Source: Variovorax paradoxus
Lineage (GTDB): Bacteria; Pseudomonadota; Gammaproteobacteria; Burkholderiales; Burkholderiaceae_C
Direction of reading: 5' to 3'
Assembly (NCBI RefSeq): GCF_902712855.1
Contig: NZ_LR743507.1
Location: 62,001-126,000 of the forward strand
Length of the DNA: 64,000 nucleotides
Shown here piece after piece: positions 32,474 to 40,936 of the stretch. The notes beneath the pieces were generated by a model. The model saw only the letters and a program-made list of their open reading frames with translations. It ran no database searches and had not been told where the DNA came from. Position 1 is the first letter of the stretch. Each line of letters begins with the position of its first letter. A program made the translations under genes and the position numbers.

Positions 32474-33595
32474 ATGCCGCCGCGCATCCTCTACCTCGCG
32501 ACCGCGGACGCGCGCGGCCACCTGATGCGCGCGCAGTTGCTCACGCATGCGCTGCGCGCGGCCGGCGCGCAGGTGCGGGTGCTCACCACGTCCGACGAAG
32601 GCGCGCGCTTCCTCGCAGGCTTCGGCATCGACGCACCGGTGCTCTCGCGCCATTACGCGGTGCAGTTCGATGCGCAGCAGAACATGCTGCGCCGCGAGAC
32701 CGACCGCAACGTGGCGCACTACATGTTCCGCCCCGAGCGCATGCTGCGCGACGTGTGGCGCCTGCGCGCGCATTTCCGCGACGCCGACCTGGTGGTGAAC
32801 GACTCGTTCCACCCCGCGCTGCTGCTCATGGGCTGGCTGCCGTCCTGGCGGCGCAAGGTGGTGCACGTGTACGGCGCGAGCCTGCGCCGCGCGCTCGAGA
32901 CCAACTTCAAGGGCCGCATGCCCGCCGCCGTCGCCAGGCTCTTCGGCGGCGTCGTGGCCTGGCAGATCGACCGCAGCCGCGCGCGCATCGAGCACGACTT
33001 CGCCTATGGCGAGCCGCAGCACGACGGCCATGGCCGCCACCGGCTGGCCACGCCCGTGGCGGTGGTGGACGCCATCGACCGGAGCGACGCGGAGCGGCCG
33101 GTGGCGGCGGTGTACCTGAATCCGCACTTCGAAGACCCCGCGCTGGCCGACGGCCTCGAGCAGGGCCTGGCCGATGCGGGCGCGCCCGCACACCTCGTGG
33201 GAGAAGGCTATGCGCGGCGCGCGCACTGGCACGCACGCGACGAGCACTGGATCGAGGCAGCCGCGCACAGCGCGTTCATCGTGTCCGCGCCCGGCATGGC
33301 GGCGCTGTCGATCGCGGCGGTCTACCGCAAGCCGATCCTGCTGCTGCTGACCGACCAGCCCGAGCAGGCGATCAACGCGGGACGCGCGGCGCAACTCGGC
33401 CTGGCGCACCGCGTGGTGGTGTGGCGCGGCGATGCCGCGAAGTTCGCGCGCGCCGTGGCCGCGGCGGCCGGCGAACTGCAGGCGCTGCCGCAGAACGCAG
33501 CGAACGCCGCCGATGGCCGCCGGGGCGCTGTCGAACGGTTGCAGCATTGGGTCGGCCTGCTGTCGAGCCTCGCGGCGCGAACCGGCGGCAACTGA
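32474..33595 (+). CDS. GT-B-fold glycosyltransferase (MurG/UGT-like)
   Basis: A 373-residue putative transferase. The N-terminal domain begins ILYLATADARGHLMRAQLL, the typical H-x-R start of GT-B enzymes of the MurG/UGT type. The C-terminal domain has FIVSAPGMAALSIAAVYRKPILLLLTDQPEQAINA, which corresponds to the donor-sugar loop GxG..E seen in these families, and VHRVVVWRGD-like turns. It starts 3 bases after the ferritin-like gene, so they are co-translated. The donor and acceptor are unknown. Confidence 0.75.
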   Translation: MPPRILYLATADARGHLMRAQLLTHALRAAGAQVRVLTTSDEGARFLAGFGIDAPVLSRHYAVQFDAQQNMLRRETDRNVAHYMFRPERMLRDVWRLRAHFRDADLVVNDSFHPALLLMGWLPSWRRKVVHVYGASLRRALETNFKGRMPAAVARLFGGVVAWQIDRSRARIEHDFAYGEPQHDGHGRHRLATPVAVVDAIDRSDAERPVAAVYLNPHFEDPALADGLEQGLADAGAPAHLVGEGYARRAHWHARDEHWIEAAAHSAFIVSAPGMAALSIAAVYRKPILLLLTDQPEQAINAGRAAQLGLAHRVVVWRGDAAKFARAVAAAAGELQALPQNAANAADGRRGAVERLQHWVGLLSSLAARTGGN

Positions 33596-33617
33596 TCGAT
33601 CGAAGCAGCTGGCCGGA

Positions 33618-34604
33618 TCAATCCAGCGTCAGGTTGAGGTCGCGGATCAGCGGATGCCAGCGCGCCGACTCGCCCTGCAGCAGCGCCGCGAACTGCGCAG
33701 GCGCGTCGCCCACGGGCTCCACGCCGAACTCGGCCAGCTTGCGCTGCACGGCCGGCGCGTGGATGGCACTGGCCACCGACTGCTGCAGCCGCATCACCAC
33801 CTCGCCCGGCGTGCCGGCCGGCACCACCAGCCCCATCAGCGCCGCAGCCTCCACGCGCGGCATGCCGAGCTCGGCGAAGGTCGGCACGTTCGGCAGCTCC
33901 GGCAGGCGCCGCGGATGCGCCACGGCCAGCGCGCGCAGCTTGCCGCTCTGGATGAAGCGGCGTGACGCGGCCAGGTCGCACATCAGCACCGGCAGCTGGC
34001 CGCCGGCAACGTCGGCCAGCGCAGGCGCGGCGCCGCGGTACGGGACGTGCACCATCTCGAGCCCGGCCTCGCGCTCGAGCAGCTCCATGGCCAGGTGCTG
34101 CGGGCTGCCGGTGCCGGCCGAGGCGAAGCTGACCTTGCCCGGAAAGGCGCGTGCGTCCTCGATGAAGGCGCGTGCGTCCTTCACGCCGCTGGACGGCCCC
34201 ACCAGCAGCACCATCGGCAGCCGGCCCAGCAGCGTGACGGGCGCGAAATCGCGCGAGGGGTTGTAGCTGAGGTTCCGGTACAGCGCAGGGTTGAACACCA
34301 GCGTGCCGTTGTCGGCCGACAGCAGCGTGTAGCCGTCGGCCGGTGCGCGCGCGGCCTCGATGGCGCCCAGCGCGGTGTTGCCGCCCGCGCGGTTGTCGAT
34401 GGTCACGGGCTGGCCGGCATCGAGCGCGAGCTGGGTGCCGATGGTGCGCGCGACGATGTCGGTGCCGGCCCCGGCGGGGTACGGAACGATCCAGCGGATC
34501 GGCTTGGCGGGGTAGCCCAGCTGCGACCTGGCGGCACGGGGCAGCGACAGGGCGGCCAGTGCGGCCATGGCAAGCAGTTGCAGCAGCAGCGGTCGGCGGG
34601 TCAT
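33618..34604 (-). CDS. Bug/TctC-family periplasmic solute receptor
   Basis: A 328-residue receptor with a signal peptide (MTRRPLLLQLLAMAALAALSLPRAARS). The binding loops are WIVPYPAGAGTDIVARTIG and NRAGGNTALGAIEAARAPADG. It is only distantly related to the other Bug proteins in the window. It stands alone: convergent with the glycan cluster on one side and 70 bases after the vWA gene end on the other. It is not obviously part of either unit. Confidence 0.88.
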   Translation of the reverse strand: MTRRPLLLQLLAMAALAALSLPRAARSQLGYPAKPIRWIVPYPAGAGTDIVARTIGTQLALDAGQPVTIDNRAGGNTALGAIEAARAPADGYTLLSADNGTLVFNPALYRNLSYNPSRDFAPVTLLGRLPMVLLVGPSSGVKDARAFIEDARAFPGKVSFASAGTGSPQHLAMELLEREAGLEMVHVPYRGAAPALADVAGGQLPVLMCDLAASRRFIQSGKLRALAVAHPRRLPELPNVPTFAELGMPRVEAAALMGLVVPAGTPGEVVMRLQQSVASAIHAPAVQRKLAEFGVEPVGDAPAQFAALLQGESARWHPLIRDLNLTLD

Positions 34605-34674
34605 GGGAGGCGGTCTCCGGGGGAGCTTCCAGCCGACATGTTAGGCCGGGTTCGGGCCGGGTCGCCCGTTCGCC

Positions 34675-35886
34675 TCAGGCCGCCCTGCTGGTCTTGAGGC
34701 CTTGGCCGGCCGCCCAGCCCGCCACGTCCTCGCGCTTGATGGCGGCGGCCATGAGGCCCGGGAAAGCGTCGGGCGTGCAGGCGAAAGACGGCACGCCGAG
34801 CGCGGCCAGCTTGGCGGCCAGGTCGCGGTCGTAGGCCGGCGCTCCCTCGTCGCTCAGCGCCAGCAGCGCGATGAACTGCACGCCCGCCTCCACCAGCTCG
34901 TGGGCGCGGCGCAGCAGGCCGCTTTCCACGCCGCCTTCGTAGAGGTCGGAGATCAATATCAGGATGGTGTTGCGCGGCTCGCGCACCAGGGTCTGGCAGT
35001 ACCCCACGGCACCGTTGATGTCGGTGCCGCCGCCCAGCTGCACGCCGAACAGCAGGTCGACCGGGTCCTGCAGCTGCTCGGTCATGTCGACCACCGCGGT
35101 GTCGAACACCACGAGCTTGGTGGCGACCGCCGGCAGGCTGGCCATGACCGCGCCGAAGATGCTCGAGTACACGACCGAGGCCGCCATCGAGCCGCTCTGG
35201 TCGATGCACAGGATGACCTCGCGCTGCGGCTGGCGGGCCTTGCGGCCGTAGCCCACCAGCGACTGCGGCACCACGGTGCGGTACTCGGGCTGCCAGTGGC
35301 GCAGGTTGGCGCGGATGGTGCGGTTCCAGTCGATCTCCGAATGCCGCGGCCGGCGGTTGCGCTGGCTGCGGTTGAGCGCACCGCTGACGGCGCTGCGCAT
35401 CGGCTCCTCGAGCTTCTTCATGAGCTCGTCGACCACCCTGCGCACCACGGCGCGCGCGGTGTCTCTGGTGCCCGCCGGGATCACGCTCGACAAGGCCACC
35501 AGGTTGGCCACCAGGTGCACGTCGGGCTGCGCGCTTTCGAGCATCTCGGGCTGCAGCAGCATCTGGCGCAGGTTGAGCCGCTCCATCGCGTCGCGCTGCA
35601 TGACCTGCACCACCTGGCTCGGAAAGTACTTGCGGATGTCGCCGAGCCAGCGCGCCACGCTGGGCGCCGAATCGCCGCGGCCGCCGCGCTGGCCGCCCTT
35701 GCCCAGGCCGCGCCGGCTGTCGGCCTCGTAGAGTGCGGCCAGCGCCATGTCGATCTCGCGCACGCGGCCCTCGACGGCGCCGCAGCTGGGCGTGGCCTCG
35801 CTGCCGAGCACGAGGCGCCAGCGCTGCAGGCGGTCGGTGGGCGGCGGTGCGCCTTCGTCGTCGATGGCGTTCGGATCGGCGCTCAT
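34675..35886 (-). CDS. vWA-domain protein, last gene of the MoxR/SWIM/Hsp90-like operon
   Basis: A 403-residue cytoplasmic protein. A helical N-terminal region is followed from about residue 220 by a von Willebrand A domain with a complete MIDAS: DQSGSMA, the threonine in GGGTDIN, and the aspartate in ISDLYEGG. MoxR-type ATPases work with such proteins to insert metal or remodel targets; E. coli YehP in the yehLMPQ cluster looks similar. Start at 35886: the gene is preceded by a GGAGG site at 35894-35898 that is supplied by the last unit of the 65-bp repeat array, and the ATG overlaps the stop of the last mini-ORF. Confidence 0.88.
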   Translation of the reverse strand: MSADPNAIDDEGAPPPTDRLQRWRLVLGSEATPSCGAVEGRVREIDMALAALYEADSRRGLGKGGQRGGRGDSAPSVARWLGDIRKYFPSQVVQVMQRDAMERLNLRQMLLQPEMLESAQPDVHLVANLVALSSVIPAGTRDTARAVVRRVVDELMKKLEEPMRSAVSGALNRSQRNRRPRHSEIDWNRTIRANLRHWQPEYRTVVPQSLVGYGRKARQPQREVILCIDQSGSMAASVVYSSIFGAVMASLPAVATKLVVFDTAVVDMTEQLQDPVDLLFGVQLGGGTDINGAVGYCQTLVREPRNTILILISDLYEGGVESGLLRRAHELVEAGVQFIALLALSDEGAPAYDRDLAAKLAALGVPSFACTPDAFPGLMAAAIKREDVAGWAAGQGLKTSRAA

Positions 35887-36140
35887 CGGAAGACCTCCGC
35901 GCTTCGCGCTGCGGTGCGAGCTTGCTTGGGGCGGCCCGGCGCGGCGCTCATCGGAAGACCTCCGCGCTTCGCACTGCGGTGCGAACTTGCTTGGGGCGGC
36001 CCGGCGCGGCGCTCATTGGAAAACCTCCGCGCTTCGCGCTGCGGTGCGAGCTTGCTTGGGGCGGCCCGGCGCGGCGCTCATTGGAAGACCTCCGCGCTTC
36101 GCGCTGCGGTGCGAGCTTGCTTGGGGCGGCCCGGCGCGGC
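35881..36140 (-). repeat. Tandem array of four 65-bp units
   Basis: Four consecutive units start at 35881, 35946, 36011 and 36076, each exactly 65 bp, with a fifth partial start (GCTCAT) at 36141. Units differ at only a few positions. On the minus strand each unit runs from ATGAGCGCCGCGCC through CCGCCCCAAGCAAG and CGCAGCGCGAAGCGCGGAGG to the next ATG. The array separates DUF5682 from the vWA gene. Confidence 0.95.
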
Positions 36141-36146
36141 GCTCAT
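35883..36146 (-). other. Four chained 22-codon mini-ORFs (possible translational relay)
   Basis: Each 65-bp unit, read on the minus strand, is a complete mini-ORF of 22 codons plus TGA. The ORFs start at 36146, 36081, 36016 and 35951. Every start overlaps the previous stop by 4 bases (ATGA), beginning with the DUF5682 stop and ending at the vWA ATG. Each unit ends with GGAGG 7 bases before the next ATG. Peptides begin MSAAPGRPKQ and end SAEVFQ or SAEVFR; substitutions never break a frame or a junction. Whether the peptides are made is unknown; the sequence may simply be a repeat that carries a ribosome-binding site. Confidence 0.6.
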
Positions 36147-38515
36147 GCCTTCACCCCCAGCAGTTCCCGCAACAGCGGCAGCGCGAGCACCGCGCGCGAT
36201 TCGTCCCAGTCGGCCGCGGCGGTGGCCACCGCGCCCGTGCCCTTCACCGCACCGCGCCTGGCGCGCTCGCCCAGCGCGCGCCGGTCGGCGCCCGAGAAGT
36301 CCGCGAAGCTGCGGCGCACCAGGGGCAGCACCTGCAGGAAATGCGCTTCACCCAGCGCCGACAGCCAGCCGTCGACCAGCGGCCACACGGCCTCGTCGTG
36401 CAGCAGCACCATCGCGTTGCGGTTCAGGAAGCCCTCGAGCCACGCGGCGGCCTCGGTCGGCGGCGCCCCGCTCGAGAGGTTGCGCGCGAGCTGCTGCGAC
36501 GCCCCTTCGCTGTCGACCTGCGCATCGTCGAGCAGCAGCCGGCAGGCCACGTCGCGCAGCAGCGGCGCGGCGCTTTCACCGAAGGCGATGCCGTGCAGCG
36601 CGCTTCGCCACGCGGCGGTGGTTTCCTCGCCGTCGCGCAGGCGCACCGCGTCGTGCGCGGCGATGAGCCGTGTGCGCAGCGACTCGGCCGCCTCGGCGTC
36701 GAGCGCGCCGCAGGCCATCGGCAGGCCGATGGCGCCGCGCACGATGAGGCTGTCGAGCACGTGCGAGAGCAGCGCGCTGTCGGTCTGGCGCACGCTGCCG
36801 TAGCGGAACACGTTGGCCAGCGGCGGCACCGCGCCGATGAGCTGCACCGCGTCGCCGGTGAGCGCGGCGCGGTCCTCGAGTGCGCGGGTCACCGCCTGCA
36901 CGGCGACGGGCAGGTCCGCCAGCAGCACGGTGTCGACCTGTTCCGCCAGCACGGTGAGCGAGGTTTCGGCGGCCAGCTTTTCCATCACGCGCGAGGTGGC
37001 GGCATGCGCCACGGTCGCGCCGAATCGGCTGGCCTCGATGATGCGCAGCGCGAACTCGGGCTGCCACTGCAGTTGCCACACCTCGTGGAAGGTGCCGCGG
37101 CCCGAGCGCTGCCCCGCGGCGCGCGCGCCCCACGGCAGGTCGAGCAGGCGCAGGCGGTGCAGCAGGTGGCTGCGCGCCAGGTCGTTGGACTGGCGCAGGT
37201 CGAGGTCGAGCGTGCGCGCGGTGGCCTCGGGCTTCAGGCGCAGGCTCTTCTGCATCTGCTCGATGTCGCGCTGCAGCGGCACGGTCGGCACCTCGGCCGG
37301 CACCTGGCCCATGCGGTCGCTGACCGTGAGGCGTTCGCGGATCAGCGCGAGCGGCGCCTGCTCACCCATGCAGATCACGCTGCGCACGGCCTCGTCGAGC
37401 TCGGGCAGGCCGGGCGCGGGGCGCTCGCGCAGCGCGGCCAGCGTGTCGGCCAGGCGCGTGGCCTCGATCAGGTGGGCGGAAGAGCAGTCGAGGTCGTGCG
37501 CGCGCAGCAGCCCGGCTACACGTGCGAGCCAGCCCGTCGTGCGGCCGGCTGCATGCGCCCCCTGCTGCCACAGGTGCTCGTACCAGCCGGGCGAGTCGAT
37601 GCCGGCACCGTAGCCGCTGGCGCTCGTGAGATGCCGGTAGGTCCATGGCACCCAGGTGGCGAGCACCTTCAGCTTCGGCAGGCCCTTGAGCAAGGCGGCG
37701 TCGGCCTTCGCGGTGGTTGCGCCTTGCAGCGCGGGCACATGCCAAGCGCCGCAGACCACGGCGATGCGCTGGTGGCCGGCCTTGACCGCCTCGCGGATGG
37801 CCTGGCGCATGAAGGCTTCGCGCAGCTGCTCGCGCCGTGCCGCACGCGCACCCCGGCGGTCTTCCGGCGTCTCCGCGCGGACCGCCGTCATGGCTTCCGC
37901 GATGGCACCGAACAGGTCCTCGCCATCGCCGCGCTCCTCGACCATGTGGTTCCACCAGCTCTCGCCGTCGGCATGGCCGGCGGCATGGGCGAGCCAGTCG
38001 AAGGGATCGTCGGGCATGGACGCGGCTGCTTCGGCGAGGCCGGCCGCCTCGGCCGCGGGTGCCTCGCTGGTCGCGTCGTCGCCGAGCGGTGCGCCGGCTT
38101 CGGGCCCGGCTTCGGCGGCACCTCCTGCTTCGCCTGCTCCGGCTTCGGCCTTCGCTGCCTCGGCTTCATCGGCCGCCCTCGCCGCCTGCTCGATCGCCAT
38201 CCGGTGCGCCTGCGGCAGGTCGATGAAACGCGTCGGCAGCCCGCGCTTCACGCCCCACTGCAGCGCCTGCCACTCGGGCGAGAACTCGGCGAACGGGTAG
38301 AAGGCCGCGAGCCCCGTGTCCTCGCCCGCGTGGATCAGCATCGCGACCGGCGGCCGCAGGTCGGCATGCGCCATGAAGGACAGCAGGCCCTCGCCCTCGG
38401 GCGGCCCTTCGACCAGGATGCAGTCGGGCTGCAGGGACTCGAAGGCGCGCAGCAGGCTGCGCGCGCAGCCGGGCCCGTGGTGGCGGATGCCGAAGTAGTG
38501 CAGCGGAGAGCCCAT
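36143..38515 (-). CDS. DUF5682 protein (YehM-like)
   Basis: A 790-residue protein of DUF5682. The N-terminus YFGIRHHGPGCARSLLRAFE plus ILVEGPPEGEG and the later VVCGAWHVPALQG look like the metal-site motifs of the TraB/TIKI/EreA-like superfamily, so an enzymatic N-terminal domain is possible (inference). Residues about 135-195 are an Ala/Glu-rich low-complexity linker. The C-terminal 550 residues are helical. In E. coli the similar YehM is encoded with a MoxR ATPase, a vWA protein and a SWIM protein, as here. The ribosome-binding site is AAGGA 5 bases before ATG. Confidence 0.8.
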   Translation of the reverse strand: MGSPLHYFGIRHHGPGCARSLLRAFESLQPDCILVEGPPEGEGLLSFMAHADLRPPVAMLIHAGEDTGLAAFYPFAEFSPEWQALQWGVKRGLPTRFIDLPQAHRMAIEQAARAADEAEAAKAEAGAGEAGGAAEAGPEAGAPLGDDATSEAPAAEAAGLAEAAASMPDDPFDWLAHAAGHADGESWWNHMVEERGDGEDLFGAIAEAMTAVRAETPEDRRGARAARREQLREAFMRQAIREAVKAGHQRIAVVCGAWHVPALQGATTAKADAALLKGLPKLKVLATWVPWTYRHLTSASGYGAGIDSPGWYEHLWQQGAHAAGRTTGWLARVAGLLRAHDLDCSSAHLIEATRLADTLAALRERPAPGLPELDEAVRSVICMGEQAPLALIRERLTVSDRMGQVPAEVPTVPLQRDIEQMQKSLRLKPEATARTLDLDLRQSNDLARSHLLHRLRLLDLPWGARAAGQRSGRGTFHEVWQLQWQPEFALRIIEASRFGATVAHAATSRVMEKLAAETSLTVLAEQVDTVLLADLPVAVQAVTRALEDRAALTGDAVQLIGAVPPLANVFRYGSVRQTDSALLSHVLDSLIVRGAIGLPMACGALDAEAAESLRTRLIAAHDAVRLRDGEETTAAWRSALHGIAFGESAAPLLRDVACRLLLDDAQVDSEGASQQLARNLSSGAPPTEAAAWLEGFLNRNAMVLLHDEAVWPLVDGWLSALGEAHFLQVLPLVRRSFADFSGADRRALGERARRGAVKGTGAVATAAADWDESRAVLALPLLRELLGVKA

Positions 38516-38556
38516 GGTTCCTTCAGTGCGTCAAGTGAAGAAAAGAAAGCCGCGCC

Positions 38557-40899
38557 TCAGAGGCCGTAGCGCGCTTCCATCGCCTCGTGCCATTCGGTGG
38601 GCTCGCCGGCGGCGCGGGCCAGTTCGGTCCAGCACAGCTGCAGGCCCTTGCACAGCGCGGCCACGCGCGCGGCGATGACGTGCGGCGGCACGTCGGACGG
38701 CGCGGTGACGGCGAGGTAGAGGCCGGGCAGGCCGTCCTCGATGTCGTCATCGTCATCGTCGCCTTCCTCCCCGTCATCGCCGATGTCCTCGCCGCTCGCG
38801 TCGGGGTCGGTCACGCGGTAGTGGTCGTTGCTGTACTGCCAGGTGCTCCAGCCCTCCTCGTCGAGCGCGTCGCGCAGCGCGCTCACGCGGTCCTCGCCGG
38901 GATGCACGCCGTCGATCATGTAGCTCGGGCCATGGCCGCCCTTGTGCAGCACGTGCACGGGCTCGGTGAACACGCGCGTGTAGCTGCGCAGTTCTTCCTC
39001 GTCCTCGGGCGGCTGCTCGGCCAGCTTGGGCTCGAACACCACCCAGTCGCCCAGGCGCTGCGCCAGGCCGCGCGGCGAAGGCTGCACGATGCGCGCGGTG
39101 GCCGGGCCGGTGCGGCGCGCGAGCACGTCGCGCTCGCGCCCGTTCTCGTCGTGGCGCAGGTAGACCAGGCCCCAGTCTTCCTCGATGACGTCGTCCTCGG
39201 GCTGGCCGGCTTCGAGCTCCATCTCGAGCGCGCGGGCCTGTGCGCGCACCTCGGCCCACTGCTGCGCCGCGGTGGCGGCGATCAGCAGCTCCCAGCGCTG
39301 GTTGGGGCCGGGCGCCTCCTCGGCCTCGAGCACCATGCGGCGCTGCGCCACGGCGGTGCCGAAGTCCTTCAGCTGCATGGCGGCATCGGCCCACAGGCGG
39401 CGCGTGGGAACGGCCTCGGGGTCGTGCTGCAGCACCTGCTCGACCAGCGGGCCGACCTGCGCATAGCGCGCCTCCTTGAACGCGACGCGTGCGCGGTACC
39501 AGGCAGCCATGGACGGCTGCGCGGCATCGATGCGGCGCGCCTGCTCCTCGATGGCGGCCAGGTCGCCGGCGTTGAAGCACAGGCCGAACCAGTGGTTCTG
39601 CAGCGCCACCGATTGCGGTGCCGCCAGCACCATGGCCTGCAGACGTGTGCGCGCGAGTTCATGGCAGCCGTAGTTCGACAGCGCCGAGGCCAGCATCATC
39701 GCCAGGCCTTCGTCGTGCGGCAGCGCCAGGTGCGCCTGCTCGAGCCACTGGATCACGGTCTCGTTCGACAGCCCCTCGGCTTCGGGCGAACGCAGCCAGC
39801 CGGGCAGTTCCTCGGGGCTGCGCGGTGCGTCCGGCACCGCGGCGGCGGCGAGCGCCTGCGCGGCCTTCTGCACGCTGGCGCCGGCACCGAAGTCCTCGCG
39901 CAGCAGCGGCACGTGATGGCGCGCGCGGGCCACGGCCTGGGCGGCCAGCCACGGCACCTGCCGCGCCAGCGCCAGTTCGGCCTGCGCGTTGGCGAGGTCG
40001 ATCAGCAGGCGGTGGCTGCCGACCGTGTGCAGGTGCTCGATGGTGGTCCAGATCGCGTGGCCGAGCGCGGGCGTGTTGAGCTCCGGCAACGCACGCGCGG
40101 CCACGATGGCGGCACGGCACCACGACACGTGGTCGGCCACTTCGAGATCCTCGAAGGCCGGCAGCATGTCCCACCCGGCCTGCGGCTCGCCGGCCATGGC
40201 GAGCGCGCGGCAGCGCTGCAGCAGGCGCGCCGACTGCTCGCGGCGGTCGTCCTCGTCGGCATCGTCCTCGGAGTCGTCGAGCAGCTGCAGCGCCGTTCGC
40301 GCATCGCCCGCGGCCAGCCATTGCTCGACCTCGGTGGTGACGAACAGCGTGGTCACCTCCTCGCCGGCGCGGCGCTGCTGCTCGCGCTGGTTCTTCAGGT
40401 ACAGCACCGCCTCGCGCGGCTGGCCCTGGTCGCCCATGGCGTTCGCGCGCTCGATGCTCAGGCAGCCGAAGCAGCCCCAGCTCGGGTCGATGCGCGCCAG
40501 CGTCTCGTCGCAGGCGTCCAGGCGCTCCTGCGCCCAGCCGGGGCCGTCGACGTTGGCATAGGTGGCCACCAGGTCCTGGGTGACGCACACGCTCTGCGGG
40601 CAGCCCTGGGTCTTCTCCTGGTGCGCGCCCTCGTAGGCGCTGACCACCTCGCCGAGCTGCACTTCGCCGTGGTGGCGCGCCACGCGCGAGGCGCACAGCC
40701 AGTGCTTGAAGTACACGTCGAGCCATGGGATGTCCAGGCTGCGCGCGGTGGCGAGCGCCTCGGGCACCAGCGCCTCGACCAGCGCGTGGTTGCCCTGGAA
40801 CTGCTGGTGCGGCACGTCGTGGATCAGGTAGGCGAGGCGCTGCTGGCCTTCTTCCTCCAGGCGGTCCGACAGGTCGTTGACCCAGGCAAAGCTGTCCAT
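38557..40899 (-). CDS. TPR-like helical repeat protein with acidic tail domain
   Basis: A 780-residue protein. The first 560 residues are helical repeats of TPR type (for example LALPHDEGLAMMLASALSNYG, ARTRLQAMVLAAPQSVAL, GDLAAIEEQARRIDAAQPSM). From about residue 570 comes a separate domain (VYLRHDENGRERDVLARRT, WVVFEPKLAEQ, YTRVFTEPVHVLHKGGHGPSYMID), with an acidic stretch near residue 700 containing DDDDDD. The start has a strong AAAGGAGG site. It directly follows an Hsp90-like gene; TPR proteins are the classic Hsp90 co-chaperones, but this protein has not been described as one to my knowledge. Confidence 0.75.
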   Translation of the reverse strand: MDSFAWVNDLSDRLEEEGQQRLAYLIHDVPHQQFQGNHALVEALVPEALATARSLDIPWLDVYFKHWLCASRVARHHGEVQLGEVVSAYEGAHQEKTQGCPQSVCVTQDLVATYANVDGPGWAQERLDACDETLARIDPSWGCFGCLSIERANAMGDQGQPREAVLYLKNQREQQRRAGEEVTTLFVTTEVEQWLAAGDARTALQLLDDSEDDADEDDRREQSARLLQRCRALAMAGEPQAGWDMLPAFEDLEVADHVSWCRAAIVAARALPELNTPALGHAIWTTIEHLHTVGSHRLLIDLANAQAELALARQVPWLAAQAVARARHHVPLLREDFGAGASVQKAAQALAAAAVPDAPRSPEELPGWLRSPEAEGLSNETVIQWLEQAHLALPHDEGLAMMLASALSNYGCHELARTRLQAMVLAAPQSVALQNHWFGLCFNAGDLAAIEEQARRIDAAQPSMAAWYRARVAFKEARYAQVGPLVEQVLQHDPEAVPTRRLWADAAMQLKDFGTAVAQRRMVLEAEEAPGPNQRWELLIAATAAQQWAEVRAQARALEMELEAGQPEDDVIEEDWGLVYLRHDENGRERDVLARRTGPATARIVQPSPRGLAQRLGDWVVFEPKLAEQPPEDEEELRSYTRVFTEPVHVLHKGGHGPSYMIDGVHPGEDRVSALRDALDEEGWSTWQYSNDHYRVTDPDASGEDIGDDGEEGDDDDDDIEDGLPGLYLAVTAPSDVPPHVIAARVAALCKGLQLCWTELARAAGEPTEWHEAMEARYGL

Positions 40900-40936
40900 G
40901 TGGGTGATCCTCCTTTGTGATGTGTCTGTATTCGCG

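Noticed and set aside
35881..36140. CRISPR-like array
   Set aside because: Units abut directly with no variable spacers, so this is a plain tandem repeat.
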